This document shows positions 7,776-18,689 of a stretch of DNA of 24,848 nucleotides, one piece after another. The translations under genes and the position numbers were made by a program. Within the stretch, counting starts at the first letter, position 1; the number at the start of each line of letters is the position of its first letter. The stretch spans positions 1-24,848 of the forward strand of contig NBIV01000754.1 of NCBI GenBank assembly GCA_003194525.1, read 5' to 3'. The notes beneath the pieces are model-generated. The model made no database searches. It worked only from the letters and a program-made list of their open reading frames with translations, and was not told the DNA's origin. The DNA is from Gracilariopsis chorda (taxonomy: Eukaryota; Rhodophyta; Florideophyceae; Gracilariales; Gracilariaceae).

Positions 7776-10653
7776 GCGTGTCCACCAAGTTTCGCATAGT
7801 GCGACAAGTGCAGCACTCTAGATTGTAGAGTATGCGGTACCAATACCTGTGGGGTTGTTTGAACCGTCCTGACGAGGTATCCAACATCATTCACCTCGAA
7901 AGGGAGTTGCGCACCGCCATTAAGTCGGGCGCGAATCTGAGTACAGAAGGGATCACCTTGTTGTTCTCTGACCATCTCCTCCGGGGGTATTGGCACGAAA
8001 TTACCCGGTGGGGGTTTCTGAGCATCGTCCGAGACGAGTAGTGCGTCCAGTTCATCATCCGATTCCGGTTCTTCATCCGAGTTATCGGGTTCACGGTCCG
8101 GGTTCTCCGGTTCTCGACCGTCGACGACGAAGCAAGGAATGTCCTCGTCCCCAGCGGGTAGAGTTTCACCATCCGTGGGTAAACGCGACAGCGCGTCCGC
8201 CTGAGCGTTCTTTGTGCCCTTCTTGTAGATCACCTCGAAGTCGAATTCCGCAAGGCGGAGCCTCCAACGCATTAAGCGGCCTGACGGTTCAGAGACTGTC
8301 ATGAGCCATCGTAATGACGAGTGATCCGTGTAAACGGTGAAGTGCACACCCATAAGATAGGGGCGGAGAGTGGAGAGTGCCCACAAAACTGCAAGACACT
8401 CTTTCTCCGAGACGGAGTAATTCCGCTCGTGAACATTCAGTGAGCGTGACCAGTACCCAATGGGGGTTCGTTCTCCTTCGGGAGTTGTCTGAAAGAGAGC
8501 GCAACCTACTTGGTAGTCACTAGCATCCGTGTCTACGGTAAACGGTAGTCCGGGTTTCGGTAACGATAAGATCGGTGCTGATGTTACAGCCTCCTTGAGG
8601 GAGTTAAACGCCTTCGTCTCGACGGGCGTAAAGGGTTCCAATTTCGGTGGTTGGCCTTTCCGCAAGAGCGCGTTCAAGGGTGCTGAGATATCCGCACAAT
8701 TCGGGATAAACTGTCGATAGACGTTGACTAATCCTAGAAAGGAGAGTAGTTCCGTTTGAGTGGCGGGTTCCTTCGCTTGGCGGAGCGACTTAACTCGAGC
8801 TTCCTCGATCATCACACGCCCAGGGCGGATTATGTGGCCCAGATACTTCACTGTATCTGTAAAGAACTCACATTTCCTCAACTTGAGAGTAACTCCAGCT
8901 TCACGCAGCGTGGTCATGATATCTCTCACGTGTGTGAGGTGGTCATTCAGATTATCTGAGAATACTATGATATCGTCCAGGTAGACGAGGCATGTACGCC
9001 ATTTGAAGCGAGCCAGTAGTATGTCGATAGCACGCTGGAAAGTAGCGGGAGCATTGGTCAAACCAAAAGGCATCCGTTTGAAACGGTAGAGTCCGGAGTG
9101 ACAGACAAAAGCAGTCTTGTCGCGGTCCTGTTCCCTGACGGGCACCTGCCAGTATCCCCAATTGGCGTCTAGAGCCGTGAAAACGGTAGCATTTCCGAGT
9201 GAATCGATGTACTCATCCATTCGTGGGATCGGGTACACATCCTTGATGGTTACGGCGTTCAGTCGACGGTAGTCGGTGCAAAAGCGCCAGGATCCATCCG
9301 GTTTCGGAACCAGTACCACTGGGGATGCCCACGGCGACTGAGCCGGTTCTATTACTCCAGCTCGGAGCATCTTTTCCACTTGGAATTCTTCCTCTTCTCG
9401 AGCTTTAGGGCCTGCCCTATAGGGGTGCTGAGCGATCGGCCTGGTATCAGGTAGCAAGTCAATCCGGTGCTCCGTTGTAGTAATCTCCACTAGGGAGCCA
9501 TCCCACATCGTGGTGAAATTCCGTAGCATCTCACGGAGACGTTCACGGTGCGATTCCGGCACATGACCGAGGTCAAGTTCCTCGAGTTCTTTCACGGGAT
9601 CAATCCGGTCGTAACTCGTTGGAACCGGCTTAGAATCCGAGCATTTCGGCATTTGGACGGCAGTGTCCTCCCCCTCCTTAGAGTGAACGAGACCGAGGAC
9701 ATCGGTGGCGGTCATTCTCGTGGGAACCATCGCGGTGGGGTGGGGCATTACCGAACCAATGACTTGGTTTTTCACCAGTGACTGGGGCGTAGAGCCTAGA
9801 TTGGCGACCAGCACGTTGAACGGTTTGTCGGGCTCAATTTGAGCTACTCCATTCGCCACGGCGAGTTGATATCTATCATATAAGGATGAAAGGGGTTGAA
9901 TTACTCGTAAACCGTGTTGACGGGAAGTGACTCGTACCCAAACCTGAGATTCCGGGGGAAGTTGGACAGACGCGGCAACGCGGAGCTTTGTAGAGTCCCG
10001 GGAAGCCGGTGGGGGTTCCTGCGCAGCAGGTAATGGAACGTGCTTCTTCGAGGCACGTCGTAGAGGACGACGTACGATCGAAACGGAGGAGCCGTCTTCC
10101 ATTTCCACACGTCTTAGACGGGGCCTGATGGCATCGACGAATCTGTCACAGAAGTCGCATCCCAAGATCAAAGGGGCGGCAAGTTTCCGACAAAAAATAA
10201 AGTTGAGTTTCACAAGAAACGAGCCAAGGCGCACGACCAGGTCGATTGTCCCAACCGTTGATAACGGGTTATCATTCGCATCCGCGACATCCGGTATCAC
10301 GCCATGGCGGATCTGAGACTGCAATGACGGTGGCAGGAGCGACTCAACGATGAAGTTCGGGCCTGCACCTGTGTCCAAAACAGTGAGAACTCGCACCATA
10401 AACTGGGTGGAAAGGCCAAGGTCAGCATATACCTTGTAGTTTCTCTTGGCCATTACCAAAACTCTGTCCGGGAACCGGTTGTTTCGAACACGTTTCCACG
10501 GTCGACGCAGAACACTAAAGTGTTCAGAGTTCAAGTCTGAGACGGCCTGTTTCCTAGTAAGGATTTTGACCGGGGAGCGAGGCAGTGACGCCTCGGGCGC
10601 CTTCAACCTCAACTCTGAGGGCGCCTCTCCCGTAGGGGAGACTCCCGAAATCA
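7776..10653 (-). pseudogene. pol: E2 pol: protease, reverse transcriptase, RNase H, truncated integrase
   Basis: Pol is read in the -1 frame from the gag end. The longest open stretch begins at a non-ATG codon at 10612, so numbering is from there. The protease motif D80-T81-G82 lies in VLDTGAGPNFIV. Reverse transcriptase has D482 in ALDANWGYW, MPFGLTNAPATF and catalytic Y544-L-D546-D547. RNase H has D694/D696 in [12 protein letters not shown]736/E738 in SVSEKEC and D763 in YTDHSSLRWL. The integrase zinc domain breaks off after its second histidine, where E1 inserted; the extra residues in the open frame after that are E1 LTR read backwards. The 2.8 kb of true pol has neither stop nor indel, so protease, reverse transcriptase and RNase H look intact, but integration is lost. 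Confidence 0.92.
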
Positions 10654-12765
10654 GTTTTCCTGAGCCCGTTCCGCCTGAGGCGGGGTCTCAGAATCCTGAA
10701 CCACTAGCAGTGGAGCGCTAGCGGGGGTGTCTTGTCGAACAAGACGGGGGTTAGTGACCTGCTCAGCAGGGGAAAGCAACGCGTGTCGCGGGTTCGTATC
10801 CGGGATATTCCGGGGGAAGTCCGTCTTCGCTCGTAAGTACGAGGCAATCGGAACGGTCTGCTTCTCCGCTGGAGCAAGGGCTTCATAGTTACCGATCACT
10901 CGGGTTACTTCTCTCAAAGTGAGGATGCAGTCCGGTGAAATGTGACCGTGTTCGTAACATATGTGGCATATGACTCCAGAGCGTGGGGGCGGCTGACCGG
11001 AACGAGCATCCGTGTGTCTCACCGCTGGGCGGGTATCCTTCCATCCGGGACGAATCTGCCGTAGGGCACCATTCGAATAGGGAATGCGAGGTCCGTGAAC
11101 ACGGGGTCCGTCAACATACAGCAGGGAGTTCTCCTGGGCTGTGTCGTAGGACGCATCCGTCGTGGACGGCAGTTCCGTTGTCGGAATAGACTGAGCACCG
11201 GCCTGAGCGAGGTAAACGTTATTGTAGTCCCTTGAAGGGCGTCCACTCGCTGCTAGCGATAAGGATGGTGAACTGGCTTCCATCATCAACGCCTTGGCTG
11301 GACGAGACTTCGATGCAGGGATACGAGCTCGAAGTGCATCACCTTCCGCTTGCGCGTGTTGGATCAACTCCGGGTAGGTGGTGTTACGACGATCCTCCCG
11401 ATATCGGGCCACCAGCGTACGGATTGCCGGATCCAATCCATCGATGTACATGGTGCAGCGTTATCCAGACGAGTAAACATTGCCACACCTGTGGAAAGCC
11501 TTATTAAGGCGTACCGAGAATTCGGTTTCCGTCTCTCCAGATTTCTGGCGGGTATCGCGTAAAGCGAGAATAGCCGCCTGAATAGCGTTGTTCGTCGCGT
11601 AGGATCGCAAGAGGTACTGAACTGCTTCCGGCCAGCACGTTACACCTCCTTCGGAGGCTCGGGAAGAACCTCTTACAGAGTTGTATTGATCCTCGGCGAG
11701 GCCACGTAGAAAATACGGTAGGGCAATAAACGCCTGTCCTTCGTTCATACCAAGTATGTCCGCTTCGGAAACGAACCTTCCGAGGAAGTCTAACACCAAT
11801 ATGGGATCCTCTCCAGAAAAGGACTGGTTACGAAGGGAAAGCTGCATACGCTTTATGCAGTCCTTCACCATACCCGTGCCACGGGGTGTACGATCCAATG
11901 AGGAGTCCTCAAGCCGATAATATCGGTACGATACCAACCTCTTGTAGAGGGGATTAGTACATTTGAGTTCCTTCAATCCTAAGTGTTTCCTTCCCTTCCT
12001 CCGGGGGCGAATCACACCTTGGGTGGAAGAAGACCGTTTAGAATGGGACAGGCGTCGGCGACGATCATCGTCCGACGAAGAATCCGACGACACCGAACCA
12101 TCTGAATGGTGAGAATCCTGTGAAGACAGGGAGGAATCCGACGAGTCGGGATCGTGCTTGGGCTGCTTCTTACGAGTGCGGCGGGTAGAATCTTTCTTCT
12201 CGCGCTTCGCTTTTTGCGAGACAGCAGCGGCCTCACCCGGGACGTTGTCATCCGTCAAGATAGTTTGCTCCAACGTCCTCAGACGGGCACTGACACGATC
12301 AAATCGGGTTTCCACATTCTCAACATAGTTGGCAGGGCCACCAAAACATTCCAACACAGTGTTGACATCCGCCCTTAAAAGGCGAATGTCCACAGCCAAA
12401 TCCTTCATAGAAGAGGTATCAAACCTGACACGCAGGACTTCAAACTCCTCCACGAGGGCATTGTGTGCTTCACGCATCTCCTCAAGCTGTGCTTGGACAC
12501 TGGGGGGGGGGTTGGTATCGGGGTCTCCCCTCCGGGGTGCAGCTACATCGGCAGAAGCCGGGTCGACACCAGAGTTGGGAGCGTCCTTCAACGCCTTAGG
12601 CGGGGGTTTCTGGGCTCTCGACGAGTCTTGGCCCTTCGACTTGCCTCTCAAAGTGGCAAGTCGAGGGTGGCCAGCGGGGACCTTCGAGATCTCTGCCTGT
12701 TCCACGTCACTGACGGAACGACTCCGCGTGACAACGGGTTCGGCGGAGGATGGTCGCCGAGACAT
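10651..12765 (-). pseudogene. gag: E2 gag, with one nonsense codon
   Basis: I take the ATG at 12763-12765 (MSRRPSSAEPV) as the start; the 13 codons before it in the same frame contain no ATG. The order is: a basic and proline-rich N-terminus; a predicted coiled coil (QAQLEEMREAHNALVEEFE and onward); a Ser/Asp/Arg/Lys-rich low-complexity stretch; a retrotransposon capsid domain (FSGEDPILVLDFLGRF to LNKAFHRCGNV); and a zinc knuckle CHICYEHGHISPDC at 10927-10968. A TAA at 11461-11463 interrupts the capsid where E1 has GAG; the same frame is open on both sides. The stop at 10651-10653 ends gag directly after GAA AAC. Truncated Gag would lack the nucleocapsid and could not enter Gag-Pol. Confidence 0.88.
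10654..10660 (-). promoter_or_regulatory. Candidate -1 frameshift site between gag and pol (E2)
   Basis: G GAA AAC in gag phase is followed by TGA, and pol is open in the -1 frame from here. It corresponds position for position to G AAA AAC TGA in E1. The AAAAC core, the stop and the frame relation are shared. The site is not a perfect slippery heptamer, so efficiency is unknown. Confidence 0.5.
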
Positions 12766-12856
12766 GTGTAGACCAAAAACTCCCACGAAATGGTAAGAAA
12801 CCAAAAGTTTGGACAGTGAATCTCCGAGGAGAGGTAATACAAAACCTAACCGTTTC

Positions 12857-12877
12857 CGATTCTAGGTCGGGAGACCA
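12857..12877 (-). promoter_or_regulatory. tRNA primer-binding site of E2
   Basis: On the minus strand TGGTCTCCCGACCTAGAATCG begins three bases after the 5' LTR. Its reverse complement ends in CCA, and the conserved CGA..C of a tRNA T-arm sits at the correct distance (CGATTCTAGG, then a 7-base acceptor strand TCGGGAG and discriminator A). This is the expected shape of a 21-base match to a tRNA 3' end. I cannot say which tRNA. Confidence 0.75.
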
Positions 12878-12880
12878 CTT

Positions 12881-13783
12881 TGTAGTGCAATACCCGCAAG
12901 CGGGACAACACACGAAGACGTTCGGAATCTTCCCCTCTGGAGGGTAACACAGCGAACGGAGCCTCTCCGGATGAGCACGACGAAGTCGGGTTGTAAAGCC
13001 GAGGCTCACCCTCACGCCAAGCGGGGAGAGTTGAAACGGTAGGATTAGGATCACCACGAATGAGAAAACAGCCCTTCCAAGGAGTACGAGTCCACGTAAG
13101 TGGGGGAAGACGTCACGGGATACCGGCACGAGAGACACGCGTCAGCAGTGACGAGCAACCACACAAAGGGGTAGGAACCACGAGAGTGAGGTAAGGGAAA
13201 TACGGGGGATGTCCGATTGGGGGCGACGGGGGTGTGGGCCAACGGGACCACGGAAAAAGGTACAAAAGAAACCCTATACAGGGGCGAGAACACGGCGGTG
13301 GTGAATTAAGTGACAAGTGCCCAAGGCAGTGATACTCCTAGTGACGCAGGGTGGATAGGTCTACCGTTAGTAACGCGGCTTTACCTCCGAGGAGTGTAGA
13401 AGACTCGCGAAAGCGGAAAAGACTTAGAGCCAAGAACCCTGGTTGGGGAAGTTTACTCAGTGTCAGGGCGAGGTCGCCGAGCCACTATATAGCGTAGTAA
13501 TCTCCCTACTGTAGCGTAGATAAATAATGAATAATAAATATAAGTTAACCAAATGTCCACACCGTGGTGCCAACCTCCTCTTGACTATCGGTGTCACACG
13601 TGGTCCACTCACGCCTTGGGCGGCACACGGCGCATGCACAGGTGTGCACCTGGCGCACAGTGCGGATCCGCTGAGGGCTGAGACACCCGCTAATAGCGGT
13701 AGTAATCATAAACCCGTGAAAGCGGCAAAAACGTCAAGTCCACAGGTCATCGCTGAGTAATCCTCCTTGAAGATTGCACTTCA
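12881..13783 (-). repeat. 5' LTR of E2 (903 bp)
   Basis: On the minus strand it begins TGAAGTGCAA (13783 downwards) and ends TTGCACTACA (at 12881), the same terminal inverted repeat as the E1 LTR with one mismatch. The primer-binding site follows after three bases. U3 contains CAGGTG-TG-CACCTG (13639-13652) and CCGCTAATAGCGG (13687-13699). A TATA box lies at 13485-13491. Apart from the ends and the core promoter, the sequence differs strongly from the E1 LTR, so the two are separate subfamilies or old relatives. Confidence 0.88.
13485..13491 (-). promoter_or_regulatory. TATA box of E2 5' LTR
   Basis: TATATAG on the minus strand is followed by TGGC, matching the place and downstream context of the E1 TATA box. 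It would drive the E2 genomic transcript. Confidence 0.7.
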
Positions 13784-15344
13784 AAAAACTTAAACAAAAA
13801 AGGAGAAACCAAGGCCAAGAAACACCAAGATATGGAGGGTTGTTGGTTGGAGGCCGGGACCACGGCCCGGCCAAAGGAAAGTAGTTGAAAGACCCCATCC
13901 AAAGGTTGCTACCCGTACGGACAGGACTGCTGATGCTGGTTGAAGCCTGGGGTTTGGGGTTGAGCTTGGAGGTGTGGTGGCTGGAGTTGGAGCAGAAGCG
14001 AACTTCCGGCGCCTTTTATAGACAAAAAAACCCTGGAACTAACTCTAGCTAAGAGTAGTGCCATAACATGCCAGCTTGGCATTAGATTCTAATCAACTCT
14101 CTAGACTACACGCGCATACGCAGCGCATATACTTGCGTGTCTAGCCTACAGCGTAAGCATAATTTCTACTCATAACAATAGACATGATAGCTAGCTACGA
14201 CCACAAACCACAACTCTTGACGTTGGAAGCCCTTTTTGTAGCCAACAATTGCACCAGCGGTAAGCAATAATATCATGCCCGACAGCAGTGAAGAGTTCCG
14301 TAAGAGTAATATAGAGTACAGAAGAACACTCCAGATTCAACTGGAGGGTTCTGTAGGCGTAGTCAATATTAATTAGTGGCAACAGGCAGTCCCTCCTTGC
14401 TGCCAACAGCGACCCACCCATACACGTTGCAAAGTGTCTTCCGTAAACTTTACGTGTGCACGACACGCGTCGAACACACTTCACAATTACGAACGAGGAT
14501 ATGCCTGTGGGACACTGGGTGGTAGGGGGTAGGTCGGCTGTGCCTTGAAGAACAGCAGAGAGGTGGGAGCCAATTATAGGCTACCACGTCTGATACGTTT
14601 TGCTTGTTCGCTCATGGTTTTCCCTGGCCGGTGGAGATGCTCTTACAGCGCCCCTCTCTGTCCGTCTGTAAGTACTGTCTCCTGTCGTTGTCGAGCCCTT
14701 GGCGGTGAATAGAGAGAACGCTCGCTACTCCCTGCTCATAAAGCTTTTGGTCTTATTTATTAACTCTACGCAATTTTTGTAGAACGTGTCTTCGATCTGC
14801 AGCTCGTGGGCACTACAGCAGTCTTAAAGGGGACCGGAGTTACGGTATCACTTTCTACTGCTAAGTACAAGTACATTTCTTCTTAGAAACATGTTGAATT
14901 GAGATTCAAATGCGGCTCAAAATCATAGATTGTACTATCGCTCAAAACTCAAGGCGTTTTTCCACTGGTCAACTATGTTCCCTTCGGTAATAACTTGATC
15001 GAAGTACTTTCTTTGGAGGGTGATACTATACGGTGGTGTCAGCATGTACTAATAGCTGGGTAAGGGTCCCTTCTCCAAATATTGGGCTTATCTGCTGTCA
15101 TGTGCAGTGATACTTAGTTCTGTCTGTCCAGAGACGGTCTTCCAGCCTTTCTGTATCTGCATTTGGTGCCAAGGAATGAGGGACAGGACAAACACCCGAC
15201 ACACCAGCTCGCAATGTAAAACACTCGCAATCGGCATTTCCGTGCGTTAGCTTACTAATTCGTTTTCGCTAACAGTTCTCAATACTTAGAGCACATACCC
15301 GATACACAGACGGTGATGCGGTCCTAGCCCGTCACAAAGAACAT
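13784..15344. other. Intergenic region, no gene recognised
   Basis: About 1.56 kb without a supported gene. The part next to E2 (13.8-14.03 kb) has a TATAAAAG box on the minus strand whose transcript would run straight into E2. A 97-codon minus-strand frame (14191-14484) has no recognisable domain. The part after 14.5 kb has no feature I can name. Confidence 0.6.
14013..14020 (-). promoter_or_regulatory. TATAAAAG box pointing toward E2
   Basis: On the minus strand TATAAAAGGCGCC matches a strong eukaryotic TATA box. Only about 230 bp separate it from the E2 LTR, with no open reading frame of note. It may be the promoter of a gene or an older LTR that E2 split. Confidence 0.4.
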
Positions 15345-18300
15345 TTAAGCTGGTCTGAAACTCCCGCCACGACTCGGGGAGAAATGGTACGACGATCCGT
15401 CGCTATTCCGTATATAAAAACCGCCGTCGGTGCCATGATTTGCATAATGGTATCCACCGCCTCTGAGATTCGTCCACCGATTGCCATAGCCATTCATTCC
15501 ACTCCCCAAATTTCTCGGAGGAGGGTTTCTCCACACATACTCATCACACTGCCCATAGTACGTGCTTTCATAATCCCAATCTGTAGGTATCGGGACTGGC
15601 TTTGACTCTCTTGATACTATCGACGAAGTTGTCGGCATGACAGCCGTTTGCTGAATGCCCATTGTTTGCATCAACTTTTCCAATTTCCTTTCCAAGTTTC
15701 TCATTTGCTCAATTGGGTTGGCAACATCAGTGGGCGCATGGAGCTCATTGGTAAGTGTTTCCATCGCTGATCCTTCTATTGTGGGTGTGTCGTTGCTGTC
15801 ATTTTCTAGCAAATTTCGGGGAGCATGAAGGACCCTGCGTTGGATAGACGGGTTTCTGGTGTTATCAAAATCCTTTCCCTGTGAAGAATATTCGTGCACA
15901 GTTTCTTCAGCGTCTTTCATGGATTTGGCCAACTTTGGAGGGCTTCTCGCCTCTGATGAATAGTGCGAGGAGCTGGATGAGCCCTCCAATACATATGGAT
16001 TCTTTGATCGTACGTGTTGTATTTTCTCACTTCCTGTTTCTTGGCCGAGCTTCTGCTGTTCTGTAGCTGCTTCTACATTGCTTTTAAAGGGCGACATTGC
16101 AGCTTTTTCTTCCAATCGAACTGCTGTGGTCACTGGCTGCCCAATGGGATGCTGAGCCTCGTTCTCAGATGCAGGAAGCATTTCAAGTAAAGGATTATCT
16201 CTCTTCTGCGATGTCATCATTAAAGCGCGTGAAGTTGACCCTAATTCTCGCGCAAGACTTTGAAGATGCCCAGGAACTTCTCTTTCAGCCACTCTTTTTG
16301 TTCCTTCGTGCGATGGAGAACCCATAATCTCCGATAAATTATTATCGTTGGGTACCGAATCGCCATGCCGGTTCCCACAATGCCGGACGCTTGCTGAAGA
16401 GCGCCCGCCCCATCGCTGCACACGGAATGTTCAGTGCCATTGGTACTTGGACAAAGGTTTTCTTCCCCTTTCTCGACAGCTTGGTGTCCTTCATCACATG
16501 CGGCATGATTTTCGTCTTCATCAGCACGCACAATTGAAGATGCTGCTGCATGTTCTTTCTGTGTATCGTTTTCTTCGTTGAGGACGTCTTTTGATGCGAA
16601 AACTTGAGCCCAACTTGTGCCTTCCGTCTCTAGGGGATCCCCTCCAGTAACTGGGGTTTCCTGTGCTACCGCGCAACCATGACGGAAAGACCTAAAACCA
16701 TATATATCCATATTTTCCTCTGCAATTATCTCTTGAGTGGTTTCTGCCCCCTTCCGCTGCCCGTGTTCTGAGGACTGCCTGGGAATAATCGAAGCGATAC
16801 CAGGATCTGTGACAAGCTGGCTACACTTCATCTGCTCGGGAATTCGAGATTGCAAGGTCCTTAGCTCTTTGTGCTGCCTTATGGCAGCGCTCGAAGAATT
16901 TGCATGTGAGGAAGAGTTCCTCATATCGCTTGAACGCCAGTCTGCGACCTGCACAAACGCCTCCTTCTCCACAGCATCATCTATCATATCGAACTCACTT
17001 TTCCTGGATATTTCTGTTGTGCTTTGACCGTGGTCATTGTGTTTCTGAGTGCTCTCTTTTCCTTGTGGTAGGTTCTGGGTGGTTGGGTCCTCTTTCTCTT
17101 CACTCTTCCGTACAGCCAACATTGCAGCATCAGAAACGTGACTTTTGTCGGTACCGTGTACGAGAACAGAGCAATCGCCTCCGAGCATCAGCTTCCTACC
17201 CGAAGAAACTGAATCACTCGGCATATCAGTGCCAATATTGCCTAATTCTTCATCTGTAGATTCAGCTACAGAGTAGGCCCCCTCTTCAAGTACCTCGTCG
17301 TCGATACATTCAGGCAGGTGACGCACCCCAACCAAGTCTCGAGGGGTTGTCTCTTGGCTTACAGGCTCAACTCTGGTATGTTCCCCACGTTGCTGCTCCA
17401 CGAAGATCTCAGGCTCTGCCTTTGACAAATTTCTTACCATATCAGTTATCTGCGTCACATAGAGAAGCTCTTCGCTAACATGATTTTTCGTTGCTTCAAC
17501 CCCACCCGGAACCACACTCGCTTTATCGGCGCCATCTCGCTTCTCAAGCACATGTATCGCGTGAACACTTCCGTTGCCTCCCTGCTGCGTTTCCATTACT
17601 GTTTCATCACCGATGGACAGCATGCTAGGACAGGTACCCTCCTCGTGAATCGTTTGTGGAGTACGAGTATCTTGAGAAATCAATTGGTGCCATTGCCGCT
17701 TCATTTCAACTCGTTCAGTGCTGGGAACTTTCTTTATTTGCACCGCGCTTCTGTCAAAAAGTATCGGCCTCTCGGGATCATTCTTGTTGTTGGCGCATAT
17801 TCCTCCCTCGAGATTTTCCTGCAACGCGTTTGGATCCTTCTCAGCGTCTGACCCAGCACTTAGCACAGCGCCCTCACCACCCGGGCCCACCGTAAGTGCT
17901 CTTCCCTCAACCCCAGTCGCATTAAGCACCACATTATTATCCTCGAGCGAATCCACAGTCGTGTGGTCCCGCACAGACATTGCGCTTCGAAGCGCCTCAT
18001 TCTCCCTTTCATTCGTGTCCGAGACAAACTCATCCTCGACTTCTGCCGGAAGGGCAAGTTGCTGTGCTTCCATCCCAGCGTTAATCGAGCTTTCGCGCTC
18101 AACAGGACGCATCTCATGGGGTTCGTCAGGGGCTCCATTGCTGATGCCCACTGCTCCCGAGAGTTGTCCAAGTGCATTGCGCGGCGGGTCGCCCGTAGGT
18201 TTCTTGTCTGCGCCATTACCCCCATTCGGATGGTCCTTCACTCTAAAGGGTAGACTAATGGCTCCCATTGCGACCGCGGCGTCTGGAGATCGGTCGAGCG

Positions 18301-18673
18301 GCTGCGTGGCTCCCGCATCGGTGCTCGATATAGCGGGCTCCAATGGCTGTGCAGACACCTTTGGTACATCTTCACGTGCACTACTGGTGTGTTCCGATTC
18401 CTTCAGTGATTCGCTTTGGTTTGGCTGCGCCGCATCGAGTGGCTGCTCCATTGTAGGGATGGATATACCGTTGCCTCCGTTCTCAGTGTTCTGCAGTGCT
18501 ACCGAGGAAGATTGTGGCGGTGTTTCCATTCGCCGCTGCTGGACAGCGTTTGGTTCGTGTGCGCGCTGGGAGGCGGATTCATGATTCATGTTAGCTTTCT
18601 TTACGGGGTTTGCGCGGCTGGGTTGTGCATCTGCCGTCGAGGGGCGGCTTGACTTGGAAACAAGACAACCCAT
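15345..18673 (-). CDS. Large disordered protein with N-terminal myristoylation/palmitoylation motif; frame change near 16.4 kb
   Basis: The first in-frame ATG is at 18671-18673 and gives MGCLVSKS: Gly2 for N-myristoylation, Cys3 for palmitoylation and a basic stretch after it, so a membrane-anchored cytoplasmic protein is likely. The frame from there runs to a stop at 16241. A second frame, open from about 16421 to the stop at 15345, carries the continuation. The two overlap in 16241-16421. A short intron between about 16330 and 16440 (for example donor GTGTGC, acceptor CGGAG) or a one-base error would join them into about 1,070 residues. The body is rich in Glu, Ser, Gln and Asn, with no recognised domain. 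Near the C-terminus there is a short predicted coiled coil (NPIEQMRNLERKLEKLMQTM, about 15660-15719) and a Gly/Tyr/Arg-rich tail. I do not recognise the family. Confidence 0.72.
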
Positions 18674-18689
18674 AGTACTGGTGTTGGTG

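Larger units (their letters stand above)
7776..13783 (-). mobile_element. Ty3/gypsy LTR retrotransposon, copy E2, interrupted by E1
   Basis: Reading on the minus strand: 5' LTR (13783-12881), primer-binding site, gag, -1 frameshift, protease, reverse transcriptase, RNase H, then integrase up to LSHYAKLGGHA. There E1 LTR sequence takes over. The missing integrase core, chromodomain, 3' UTR and 3' LTR (about 3.9 kb by analogy with E1) should lie beyond the other end of E1, left of the window. The five bases at 7776-7780 (gcgtg) are the predicted target-site duplication of E1. The bases next to the E2 LTR at 13784-13788 (aaaaa) are the candidate duplication of E2. The visible coding part has one nonsense codon and no indel. 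Confidence 0.93.

Noticed and set aside
7373..7828. 151-codon plus-strand frame
   Set aside because: It lies inside the LTR and runs across the E1/E2 junction into antisense E2 sequence, so it cannot be an ancestral gene.
14191..14484. 97-codon minus-strand frame
   Set aside because: No recognisable motif, no promoter or conserved context; compatible with chance.
17718..18584. 288-codon plus-strand frame opposite the MGCLVSKS gene
   Set aside because: Antisense shadow rich in Ser, Leu and Ala; the minus-strand frame is longer and has a meaningful start.
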